Of a stretch of 64,000 bases of DNA, positions 51,101 through 62,227 are shown in pieces. A program made the position numbers and the translations under genes. This DNA is from Guillardia theta CCMP2712. Its lineage: Eukaryota; Cryptophyceae; Pyrenomonadales; Geminigeraceae. How positions within the stretch are numbered: position 1 is the stretch's first letter; each line of letters begins with the position of its first letter. The stretch is taken from contig NW_005434477.1 in the NCBI RefSeq assembly GCF_000315625.1, forward strand, positions 12,346 through 76,345, read 5' to 3'. The notes under the pieces were generated by a model. The model was not told the origin of the DNA, did no database searches, and was given only the letters and a program-made list of their open reading frames with translations.

Positions 51101-54100
51101 ATGGATCATCACTACACTGGAACCAAGACAGTCTCTGGGGCTCTTCACAAAGTGAACAAAGAATTCAAGAAAGTCAGCAAGTCGTTAACTAGGTTCAGTC
51201 TGATTCTTTCGGTGTGCCTAAATTGATGTTGAAAACACTTGAACAGTGATGATACCTTCCGAAGCTTTATGGATAAAACCACAAGCGCTCTCACCTTTGA
51301 TGGCGTGAAGAAGGTACGACTGGGGTGCCGCTATCCTCTCCACTTCGTGCACACTGATCTAGAAGAATGTTTGACTGTTGTTTCTATGAAAGGCTATTCT
51401 CAAAGCAACAAGTTTCGAGCATGGTCCTCCAAAAGAAAAACATGTCCAGGTTCCCATTGGATCCCGGTTTTGTGACCGGTCTGAATCGTTGTGCTGTAGA
51501 CTCTGATACAGGAGTGCCAATATAACAATTCCCCGGAATTGCTTCAGGAGGTGAAGTCGATTTGTGTGCTTTTCCCTCCAGTGTTTAAGTTTTCGTTGGG
51601 AAGCTTGCCGGCAGATTGCATAACAAAGATGCCACGGTGACCTCTGAGTTGGGTGGTTTCAAGAACCCTGAATTTCTGGTAGGTTGTACTCAAAGCTTTG
51701 ATGGTCTTTCATCGTCTTCTCTCGGACTCTCCCAGGTATTTGTTCAACAAGGCTCTCCATGCACGTGGAAGTGTAAATCGATTGCAGATCTGCCAACATG
51801 TACAAGGCCTGTTACTCCCTGCGAAATGAGGTAAAGTAGACATCAAGCTGCAAGCATTTCCTTTCATCCGCTTTCTCGCAGTTCAACGTTAGAAGATTCT
51901 TGGATGAATCCACCCACGAGAGCATGCAAGCTTCAAGGTTTCTTGCTATCCCATGCTTTCTGTTGTGCTTATTCGACGTGTAAGAATGGTTCGGCACTAT
52001 GCTTTGTACTTGGAAGAAAAGATCCACGCTTTTAAGAAAACCAGATTTGACTACGAGCGTGTAAGTCATTCTGAATGCAATTTTGTAACAGCTTGCTGAC
52101 AGTCTTTGTCTTGACAGCACTCATCAGACTCTTCAGAGCATATTGACAGCGTAATTCAATTCGATAATAGTGTTGAACTGATCATGACTGTGGTGTTTTA
52201 CAGCTTTCCACGGAGCAGTTGATCATCGATGTAGAAGCCATGATGCTTCTTCTGGATGCCGGCTATAGGTTAAGCTTTGGGTGTATTGATTTGAATCTCA
52301 GACCTTAGCAGCTGCTCGTTCCGTGAAAATTCCGTAGTCCACCCTACATCCATCGCAGCATTTTCGATTGTGTTCAAGGTGTGTAATTGAACTGAAAGGA
52401 TGCACATTTGTCACATGAATGACTGCTTGGGGTAGGATGTGAGGGTTCTCTATCAGAGCCTGAACAAAGCTATTCTCCGTCTTCTTGACAACTACTTTGA
52501 GTTACCGAAGGTGTGTCGGACGCATCGTTTTGAAAATGCAGATGGTAACTTGTGTTTCAGGCGATTGCGGAGAAAATTTTGACTCTGTACAAGATGTTTC
52601 TGGACCACAACAAGAAGGTTGTGACGAATTCCCCTACTGAACATGTCGATTGAGTTGGATCTACTAGATCAGCAATGTCTTCGATGATGCTCGAGAATTG
52701 CTTGGACATGAAAAAGTCGAGCTGAGGTGAGCATGCTGGAGAGTGGAGTATACGAGGCGGTTTAAATTTGCAATATGCAGCGTTCCTCCTGAATCATTCC
52801 TGGAGTCTTTGGAGAAGTACTTGGAGGTATTGTGAAATACTTATTGATGCTATTCCATTAACAAGTGCCCGCTAGAACGACGACTTCACGCCTTCGCAAA
52901 AAGACAGGGCTGTCTTGGAGGTAGTTGGACCTGTCCCCGAAAGCTTGGCATCTTACTTGTATTTTTATAGGACGTGACGAATGCTCCAGTATGGAATTTT
53001 CCTCCATGTTGCGCACCAAGTAGGGTAGAGTTGACTTTGTTCCAAGATTATCCAGCTTGAAGATCTTATCGGAGAAGTGGGAAACCTGAATGTTGACAAC
53101 GGAGTAAGTGTGAATGTGGAGATCCAAAAGGTGTTTGACATCATAGTAGGGAACCAAGAAGGACGTTCTCGAAGACATTTTTGGAAGTCCATCGAGTGCT
53201 CCACAGGCATGAAATTCTGTTTCTCTCGTATTTTTGTGATCTCAGTACTGAAAGTGCGCCTCAGATGTCACCTCCCTTACAATCTACAAACATGGGGGCC
53301 TCCGGGTAAATTTCTCGTCCTTGTGTTGAAGCCTTGTGATCGCTATGTTAGAATGCCTGCTGCATCGATGCAGAGCAACTTCGGACAGAACGCCATGACA
53401 TCCTTCAGCCCGAGGTGTTTGATGTCTCCTTTTTCCTTTGAAGTTAATCATCTCAATTCAAGTGATCCATTCGGTTCTGGACCGGCTCAGAGCCTTCTTG
53501 ACATGCCGAGTGGAAACAATGACTTCGGGGCGAATCCGTTCTCAGACAACCAAAATCCATTCGCCTCAAACCAGAACGATGCTAGTGGATTGTTTGGAAA
53601 CAGCATGCCGGCGGCGTCAAATTTTGGTTTGAATTGCATTTCTCTTTTGTTTCTCATTAACAATCTTCGGTTTTGCAGGTATGATGGGGAACAACATGGG
53701 TATGGGTTCAAGTGCGACTTACTCTAATGCTAACATGAATATGAATTCTAACATGGGAATGAATACTGGTATGGGCATGAGCGGTAACATGGGCATGGGA
53801 ATGGGCATGAGCAACATGGGCGGCAACATGGGCATGAATCAAGGAATGGGAATGAATCAGGCCATGAGCATGAATCAAGGAATGGGCATGGGTATGAATA
53901 GCGGGATGGGCATGGGGATGGGCATGGGTATGAACAATGGCATGGGTATGGGAATGAATAGCGGGATGGGCATGGGCATGGGCATGGGCATGGGTGGCGG
54001 CAATATGGGCATGGGCATGGGAGGCAATGCAGGAGCCAGCATGATGAACTCCGGCATGGGAATGATGAATCAAGGTAAGCATCAGCTGAGAGTGCTTGCC

Positions 54101-54487
54101 TAAAGGATTTTTTAGGAGTCCAAGGCAACATGGGCATGAACCAAGGCATGGGTATGGGCATGGTAGAGCGTTGCTTGCTCAGGTAGCAGATGTTTGACAG
54201 CTCCCTTCGCAGGGAAACCTCGCAACGGTCTCTCCTATGGGGCTGCAAGGAGGAAATTCGATGCAGTCACGGTGAGCGCTCGTCTCTCTTGCATCTTGTT
54301 TGACATGTCGCAGGCCCAAGCTAGGCCCCAGACCCGGAGAGACTATGCCGACCCCCGAGGTGTCGAGTGACAGTCTGGTGCGAGAGACGTGCATGTGCGT
54401 TTCAAGCCGTTGACTTGATGATGTCAGGGCGGGCTGGGTGAACTCGTTGGAGGGATGATGAACTCAGCCAAGACACAGAAGAAGTGA
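51101..54487 (+). CDS. ANTH-domain clathrin assembly protein (AP180/CALM family)
   Basis: ANTH proteins bind PI(4,5)P2 and clathrin during coated-vesicle formation. The start exon reads MDHHYTGTKTVSGALHKVNK and joins to DDTFRSFMDKTTSALTF. The ANTH fold follows: AILKATSFEHGPPKEKHVQ (the lipid-binding helix region), KLAGRLHNKDATV, ALMVFHRLLSDSPRYLFNK, VRHYALYLEEKIHAFKKTRF, LSTEQLIIDVEAMMLLLDAG, VLYQSLNKAILRLLDNYFEL, EKILTLYKMFLDHNKK and VPPESFLESLEKYLE. The C-terminal half has two NPF motifs (FGANPFSDNQNPFAS), which bind EH domains, then a long Met-Gly-Asn repeat region (about 53690-54170) and a helix GLGELVGGMMNSAKTQKK. Introns are about 40-60 nt. Some middle exons were placed by family order. 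Confidence 0.87.
53690..54170 (+). repeat. Coding ATGGGC-type repeats (Met-Gly-rich)
   Basis: Degenerate ATGGGCATG/ATGAAT units encode Met-Gly-Asn-rich low-complexity sequence in the tail of the ANTH protein, interrupted by one intron at about 54077. Confidence 0.85.
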
Positions 54488-54600
54488 AGCAGAAGTCGAT
54501 GAGCCTCCTAGCGGAGGGGACGATCCTTTTTTCTTTCTTTTTCCTTTATCGTTTCTTAAAGACTTGAACATGACAAGCGTGTAAGTTGGTCGAGGTTGTC

Positions 54601-56464
54601 TTATGCTTTGGCTGCCATCAGGAGATGGGCCGAGCAATCTTTCCGCGGTAGGAGGAGCGAGCTCTCTATGGACCAGCCTTGGTTTTCTTCACTGAAAGTT
54701 TCGACTGAACTGGTGTGAACGTCAGCAGGAGCAGCTTGAGAGCACGTTGATATACCCCGTGGCAATCTCATTATCGCAGGTTCCACCGACAATGTACAAG
54801 ATGCCATTGCGAACAACAGCAGCATGTCCGCTCCTGGACGCCAGCACAGGGAGACGAGGGCAGGGAAGTGAAGTGAGTGTGGGAGATCCAAAGAGAGGCT
54901 GATGTACCTTGCTCTTCGGAGCGGCGGCTCTACTCTCCACTTCCCATCTTTGGGACAGTAACTCTCCACAGTATCAGTAGGAGCGGCGACGTTTGGCTGC
55001 CCTTCTCGCGTGTCCAGTCGGAGTCCTCCGACGACGAAGATTCTCTCACCGAGGACAGTGGCTGAGGTGGACGAGTCAGTCTTGCCTTCCCTCCTCCTCG
55101 CAGCTTCCTGTGAAAGAGCATCTTGGTGACGTCATCGGGACCTCCTCCTACATCGCCGTCATGCTCCCCTGCTGACTTCCTCTCATTGCCTGCCAGACGT
55201 CGTTCTTGGGATCGAAACTGACGACAGAGCTCAGCATGTTGTTCTTGCTCTGCTCGTTCGTCATAGCAGGCATGTTGACTTGCTGATGACCTTTCCGCCG
55301 AAAACGAATATTCTCCCATTGAAACATGTCTGGCATGCCAACTTAGAGGAGGAGGGGGGAGGAGGGAGGGAGGGGGGAGGGGGAGGAGGGAGGAGGAGGA
55401 GGAGGGAGGGAGGGGGGAGGAGGGAGGAAGGGAGGGGGANNNNNNNNNNNNNNNNNNNNNNNNNNNNNNNNNNNNNNNNNNNNNNNNNNNNNNNNNNNNN
55501 NNNNNNNNNNNNNNNNNNNNNNNNNNNNNNNNNNNNNNNTTGTACAGGTTGAGAGGCAGGATATGAGGGAGGAGGAGGTAGGAGGACCAAGTGTAGGGAA
55601 AAAGGAGTCGGAAGGAGGGTTATGGGGAGGACTGGGGAGGAGCGAAGGGGAGGGGAGGAGGGTAAGGCTATGAGATGATTGATAGCAAGGATCTTTCTGA
55701 TATGTTCACCTCCAAGTAGATTCTGGCCGCCTGCAACGATCAAAGTCCCGTTGACGACCACCCCTGAAAGCACATGAAACCTCAGTAAGGAGAGAAGGAG
55801 AGGAGGAGAAGGTGGTCATGTGGACCAGAGATGCTCTTCTGGACCTGCGTGCAACGTCCTGGGTCCCAACATGAGCGACGGAGCTCGCTCCCATGCCAAC
55901 AGCATGTCGCCCCCGACGTCCTTCCTTCTCTTCACCATACACTCGCACGTTAGAGTCGCTTTCTGCGCCACCTGAGAGTCAGCACAGGGAACCTCAAGGA
56001 TATGCTTCACCTCAAGGGACCTCCTCTCCTCTACCAACGGTTCTGCTGGGTACTCTGCTGGGTGCTCTTCTGGGTTCTCGGCCACTTGCGTTCGGTTGCT
56101 CACGGTCGATCCTCCAACTACAAGGACGACGTTGTCCTGACGCCCTGATCGACCCTAAGCACACCCTCCTCGTCCTCCTCATACACAACCAGCGCCTGTG
56201 GTCCCATACGCCTCATGCAGAAAGCTCGACCAGACTGCAGGCTTGATATGTGGTCAAAGATTGCGAGAACAGGAAACTTGAAGCAGGGGAACAGCAGAGA
56301 CGACCAATAAGAAAACAAAGAGCGGGAGATCCGCTACATACCTTGAGCTTGTGTGCAAGGTGTGATAGGGTAGAGGAGTCAAGTATAGCAGGTGTTGAAA
56401 GAGAAAGCCCCCCGAATGCAAAAACGAGAAGGAAAGTGAAGTCGTGAGGGGAGAAGAAAGTCAT
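54601..56464 (-). CDS. Kelch-repeat protein with signal peptide
   Basis: The start exon MTFFSPHDFTFLLVFAFGGL is a clear signal peptide. The next exons read FPVLAIFDHISSLQSG and, across a 35-nt intron (56189-56155), GRQDNVVLVVGGSTVSNRTQ. Kelch blade motifs follow: GTLIVAGGQNLLGGEH, NGRIFVFGGKV, SSVVSFDPKNDVWQAM, ESYCPKDGKWRVEPPLRRAR, SGHAAVVRNGILYIVGGTCD, and a last exon SVETFSEENQGWSIESSLLL ending LMAAKA. A beta-propeller in the secretory pathway or outside the cell is inferred. An intron carries a GGA-rich tract and the 100-N assembly gap, so coding sequence may be missing there. Confidence 0.8.
55440..55539. other. Assembly gap (100 N)
   Basis: Exactly 100 N, the conventional placeholder for a scaffold gap of unknown size. 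It is flanked on the left by a GGA-rich low-complexity tract and lies within the kelch gene. Confidence 0.98.
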
Positions 56465-57563
56465 TGAAGTGTGTTCGTGGTCGCCAGGAATGAAGAGATC
56501 AACACGAGATTGGGGGAGGGCGTGACAAGGGAGGATCGAACCAGCAACGAGATGGAGGGGACGGTTAGGGAGGAGGGCGTGAGAAGGGAGGATCGAACCA
56601 GCAACGAGATGGAGGGGAGGGGTCAGGAAGAAGGCGGGGAGCCAGGGAGGACGGCCGCATGCTGGGCGTCGAGCTCGTAGCGACCGGTCTCATTGGCTTT
56701 CACTTAACCCTCATCCCCACTCAGAGGCTCGGGCCCCCGGGCCGGCACGACCGGAATATCACTCAGCAGGAGGACACAAAGGGTTGCTCGGGTTTGAGGC
56801 TCACGGTGGACCGTTACAAGATCGGGGGGATATGAAACGGTCACGAGTCAAGACAGGCACAGATAAGTCACTTTGACATGCTGAGTTTGCCAGGTGCCTC
56901 CTTGCACCACCCTACCTACCTTTTCTCAGAGGATTCGTAGGAAGGTGTACCGGTACAGAAAGCTTGCTTTGTAGCAGAGGTCCGTCTTCAAGTTTGGGGT
57001 CCGTGGAGGGAGGAAACTTGGAAAGAAGAACAAACCAGTCTGAAGTGAAGGATGGATCAAGGTAGAGGAGGAGGATAGACTGAGAGAGTAAGGTAGAGGA
57101 GGAGGATAGACTGAGAGAGTAAGGAAGAGGAGGAGGATAGACTGAGAGAGCCTTGTCAATGTTGCCACGGACATGAGCAGGATCGATGGCCGTGAAACAT
57201 TGTAAGACAAGCTGTGACCAAGTTGGTACCTTTCATGTTTCACTGCAGAGACAGTCATTTCACAATGAAACACACAACAAACAGGCCCAAGAGAGAGTTG
57301 CCTAACAAGAGAAAGGGCGAGGAACTTGTGGACTATGGCCTGTTCTGACTGTTTTCTGCAGAAAGCAAAACGATGATAGAGGAATTCTTAGTAGGATGCG
57401 GTGCACTATGCCAATCTAATCGATCACAAGTCACCAGAAACAACAAGTCGCTAGTTAATGACAAAATTCTGCCCGTCCGACCTCGTGCCACTGCTCCAAC
57501 ACTGGCAGTACCTTCAGCACGTCTGATGCGGATTGCTTTCACTTCCGAGTGGAGCAGCCAACC
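56465..57563. promoter_or_regulatory. Divergent promoter region with two small tandem repeats
   Basis: Between the kelch (-) and coiled-coil (+) genes. A segment of about 44 bp containing AGGATCGAACCAGCAACG occurs twice with a 57-bp period (56519-56630). A 31-bp unit with AGGATAGACTGAGAGAG occurs three times (57062-57151). A short GC element (GGGCCCCCGGGCCGG) lies at about 56728. Confidence 0.6.
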
Positions 57564-58464
57564 ATGACAGGAGCAAGGTCCCTCACCCATGCTAGAGCTG
57601 TTACAGGCAAGGACCCCTGGAAGATCGATCAGTACGCTCATCCCTCCTCGCTCTTCTCATCTCTCTTACTCGATGCGCTGTCAGGGTGTGGAAGCATTAC
57701 AACAGGAGCAACGATACCCTTGAGGAGATGACGGCGCGTCTCAACCAGCTCTCAGACTTGAGCTGCTCCCAGCGCCAGGTCGATGACTGTAAGGTTCAGG
57801 TACACGGTAAGCATGCGTCAGCATATCCGACTGACTTCGACCAACTTCAAGATGCTGGAGCAGCGAGAGCGCATGGCGTTCCTCCGACAGACCATCATCA
57901 ACCGCAACGCGAGTGTCTTGTCGGAGCAAGTCAAGCTGAAGCCCAAGATGTGAGTCCGAAACCCTGCCATGTAATCGATTGGTTGCATGACCGGAAGCGT
58001 GTGTAGGAGGAGCTTCGAGGTCGAAGAGGTCAAGGAGATCCGAGGCAAGGAGAAGGAGATACAGGATGTCATGCAGGACATCATTGTTCTCGCCAAGAGA
58101 CTCGAGCAAACTGAGGATGAGGGTGAAGTCTGACCCTTTGTCTGCGCCCATCACAAGTGCATCCTCGCGCTTCTGTCTGGTGCCTAGTCATCTTGCCTAA
58201 CGGCTTCCTTGCTGCCGGGTCAAATGCTCATTCTAAGATTGTATGACTTTTTTCTTTGACAGAACTAAGATGTCAATTGACGAAGGATATTCACTTCAAG
58301 TCGGACAACGTCTCTCAGGTAGCAGTCAAACCAACTTGTCAATGCGCTCGAGGGAGCTGAGACTGCCTGTTGGCAGCTGCAGAACGAGATCAACTGGTTG
58401 AGGGAAGCCATCGATGCCAAGGCTGCCCGCATTCAGCGCCAACCTTGTCTTAGGATGGTTTGAC
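57564..58464 (+). CDS. Coiled-coil protein, possibly axonemal
   Basis: Not firmly recognised. Exons join as MTGARSLTHARAVTGKDPWK, VWKHYNRSNDTLEEMTARLN, MLEQRERMAFLRQTIINRNA, SFEVEEVKEIRGKEKEIQDV, MQDIIVLAKRLEQTEDE, ELRCQLTKDIHFKSDNVSQ and AETACWQLQNEINWLREAID. Phases match at each join, and one intron is only 34 nt (58319-58352). The protein is helical throughout. The last block (LQNEINWLREAI.AK) resembles the end of a tektin rod segment, which would suit a ciliary protein, but that is a weak resemblance. The alternative is a generic coiled-coil protein. Confidence 0.65.
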
Positions 58465-61400
58465 CAGCGTCATGGTTGGGTGCGCCGGGTCCCGGGCCCT
58501 GATGGGTTCGAGTTAGCCGTGCCAGCGTAAGAGAGCGCTGAGCTAACAAGAGGACTCGGACGAGACTGGACTGAGTGGAGAAAAGATGCTTGGGGCATGT
58601 CTAGATGGTTGAATGCACATCCCAGTACTACTTTCTATCTTTCTTGTACTCTTCAACTAATTTTTCTTGTGCGTTTTAACTCGATTGTGATCAAACCCAA
58701 TGATAATGCCTGCAGTGCTGATTACTTCAGCCTCATGGCAACGTGTCATCTCCGATCTATGGTAACTTGTGCTCCGTCGGTCATGGGCTCAGTCCGCCGT
58801 GCGTCCCGCCTCTTCCTCTGTCACATGCCCCCGTCTTCGAAGTTACTCCCGTCGCTCCTGGAATCTTCGTGACATCGTCCACGTCGTCAAGTCGCCCGGC
58901 CGCTCCCTCCTTGTCTTGGTCATACTCGTGCTTGCTGTCACGTGACCGAATATCGGGCCTTGACTGCTATGCATGATGGTGGTGAATCAAATCTTCCGGA
59001 CTTGTTCAGAGCGCTGAATCGCCTGCTGCCAGGCTGAGCTCTGCGGCTCGTCTCGCCCATCCCGGCCATCACTGTATTTTTAAGGCAACAATATTGTAGA
59101 TTGAATTAGGTATACTGAAGGTCTGTGGGTAGGCTACATGTCTTCAAAGAGTGAAAAAGAAATTTCCGAGCTCCCACGTGTATCCTCACTTTACTGATAT
59201 ATGTCACAGGCTGTCAAGCTGGCAGGATCTCCTATCCTCAACCAGGCCTTGGCCTCCAACTCTCCGTAACAAATTTGAAGGTTCTCTCCTAAACACCCGT
59301 GACCGACGGACAGTGGGCGGTGCGGCAGTCCGATCGTTCTGCCCAGCCTCTCAACTTAGTAAAGTTTCCACGAGAACCCGGAGGCTTCGCTACGGACGTG
59401 TCAAAGATTCTCTCAGCCGGTATCATGGGCTCCTCTCTAAGTGAAAGTCACAGTTTCAGTGCCGGACCTCCGCCGAGCCGAAATCCTGACTCAGTGCAGT
59501 GCGGCAGTGCCGTCACAGCCGCCGGAGGCCGCGTTAAGTTAGGCCTTTACCTAACCGTGGCAACGTCGGAGTCCAATCGTTCTAGTTGCCGTCGCTCCCC
59601 CAGGCTCCCCCACTCACTGACTCCGCACCAGCAGGGGTCGTCTTTTACTCAAAGTTAAGTTAAAAATCAGTACGAGGACAATCAGGAGAGTCGAGGAGGC
59701 TTGACCCTGACACTGTCGCACAGGCCAAACGGCGAGAAGAGAAAAGACAGCGAGAACCAAACCCAATCCTGCCGACTGCTGTCGGCCCCCAAACTTAACT
59801 GATACCTTCACTTAACTGCGCGCAGGACAAGTCCCCCGCGCGGCCATGCCAGCGATGTCGCGGTGGCCGCCGCCGGCTCGGAACTTGACTTGCATACCGG
59901 GATGCACCCGCGATGATGGCAGCGTAGGACAGGGAGGCCTTGAGCTGACGAAAGATCCTGGACCGGATGCGTTTGCAAGTCGGATCACCTGAGTCTCAGA
60001 CGTCTTGCGAGGCCGAGAGACCATCCAGCGCTGCCGCCGTTTCCTTGTTCAATTCGCCGAGCGATCCGCCAACCACCACAGACTCTTGAAAGCGCAACGC
60101 ATCAGTACGGTACGGTACTTTGAAATCATCATGCCATGATCACTGACTTTAATGGAGTCAGTAAACTCAGAGGCCCGGCCGCCCGATAGCGGCCGGGGCC
60201 CGGCCTGTGCCACGGTGAAGCCGGCCGGACAAAAAGCAGTGACGGTTCCGCCCGGTATGCCTGACTGCCGCAGTGCACAGTAAAAAAGTACGCACTACTA
60301 CTTTTTTAAGTGCGCCTCCGACGGTACGCTAGTGGCCGGAAATCGAGTAGTAAAGAAGCAGGAAAGGTCCTTTATATATGTAGATAGGGGTAGTCCCGAG
60401 GGTTGGTGGTGTATACCCCTAGGTGATGGCGGTCACGGTGGGGGGTAGCATCCGGAAGAGCATAGCCTCTACGCGGGTAGGAGGGTGCCAGTTGTGGGTG
60501 GTGAGGGGCTCGTGGGGTCATGCTGGTCGATTTGATGAGATATGGGGGAGATGAAAGCTCTGTGGGGGGTGGGGGTGGTTAGATTGCAAAGGGCATAGAA
60601 GTGACATCTGCTTGCAAAGGGGGGTATTGATATGATGACTGAGCGTAAAGGGAAATATCACAAGAGGGGTACAGGTGGGGCATCGATTCTTGTGGCCCGG
60701 GTTTGATGGACAAACATACATGTCTGTGAGGTGGGGTGGGGTGGGGTTCTAACCTCGTTATGTAGAAACTGGAACGAGGAAGGGTGGGGTAGGGTCCATT
60801 GGACTTTTAGGTTAATTATTCGAACCCTACCTGAGTAATAACATAGTCATGGGGGATGTTTACCGGTCCTTCTTGAATAAGTTCAAAAAAGGCTCTGTAG
60901 TAAAGTCATTGATTATTAAGGGTGGGGTAGTAGAATCATTGGGAAACCAGGGTGGGGTGATTATAATTACGCAAGTCAATGGTAGTAGGGGGGTCGGCAA
61001 ATAGAGTCGCGGGTCCCTGGGTGGGGTGGTAGTGGACCGTGTATACAGTAGGGGTTGGGTAGGGGTGTATCAAGTTCTCGTCACATGTGTGGGGTGAAAA
61101 CGCGGATGGATGGGGTAGGGGTAGGTATATGGTGCGGAAATGGCAGCAATGGGGTAGGGTTATCGCCAAAGGGGGTTTTATGCGGGTGGTTAAAAAAGAT
61201 TTTTCCATGGCCACGGGTGGGGTGGGTAAAGCTCGGAGGGATGGCGGGGTAGTAGTTGGTGATTGAGTAGGTACGGGTCCATATGTGGAATAGGATGGGA
61301 GGAGGAATGAGGTAGGGTGGTGTCAATTTGATGAGGGGTGCGGGAGATAGATCTCCCCGGGGGTGGGGCCTGACATTCGATCGAAGGGTGGGGTAGGGTT

Positions 61401-62227
61401 GTTCAAAAGGGGGTGGAGAAGGATGACTTGGGGGGGTTGTAGGTACAATGACGATCTTTTCACCCCGTCATTACAGGGTGAGTGACAAGGTAGGGTGGTA
61501 GGGTGGGGTTACATCTCGAGTGACAGAGGTGCGGTACATGAGATTGGTGGGGGTGGACAAGGTACAGGGGGTAGGGGGTCAATGTGGAGCCGGCGAGAAC
61601 ATGCAGTGGTTGAGAGGGAGTACAAACAAAGAGGGTTGACCATGGCAGATGGTGGCAGAGGAGAGAGAGAGAGAGAGAGAAGGGAGTGAAGGGTACAAGA
61701 GGAGTGAAGAGAAGAGGTGAGGAGAAAGCAAGACAAGATGATAGGGAAGGAGAGGAGAAGGGAGGGGATTGAGAGATAGAGAACAGCCAAGGGATGGAGA
61801 ATCGAATGGAAATGGAAGATGTGTTTAGTACTATTCAGGGCAGGGCAGGGAGGGATGATGAGATGATAATGGAAAAAGAAAACTCATGTAGAAAAGCGAG
61901 CAGAGGAAAGGCCGTAACACGATGTTCCTTGAAACCGACAGCTCAGGTGCATCGGGGGATAACAAAGGCTAGGACAAGGCAGGGCGAATTATGGATGCAA
62001 AGAGAAGGATGTAGGATGAAACTTGGGCTCGGAAGGAATGAGAGATGGACGGCAAGGGATATAGGTTGAGGCCAGGGAAAAGATGGAATGCAAGGACATG
62101 ATGGAAATCGACAAGAACGTAGCCAAACAAAACTTTTTCTAACCATTCTGCCTACACAGAGCACTGTACCGAAAGTTCAGTTGGAGACCCCGTCGCAGAC
62201 CTCCGGTCTGTCGTGATCTCCAATACC
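58465..62227. other. Long intergenic region with GC island and G-tract island
   Basis: 58465-59270 is unremarkable. About 59290-60350 is a GC-rich palindromic island (with GCAGTCCGATC at 59325). About 60370-61600 is a G-tract island (GGGGTAGGG, GGTGGGG words on the plus strand). A GA run lies at about 61662-61680, then purine-rich DNA to 62220. No gene was supported. Confidence 0.6.

Noticed and set aside
53708-54082. His-Ala-rich and Met-Pro-rich frames on the minus strand
   Set aside because: Mirror images of the Met-Gly repeats coded on the plus strand by the ANTH gene.
58597-58872. 91-codon frame starting with ATG
   Set aside because: Lies in the 3' flank of the coiled-coil gene, has no recognisable motif and no sign of a promoter; probably UTR or intergenic.
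60370-61600. Telomere-like repeats
   Set aside because: The GGGGTAG/GGTGGGG words are irregular in spacing and sequence, not a tandem telomeric unit.
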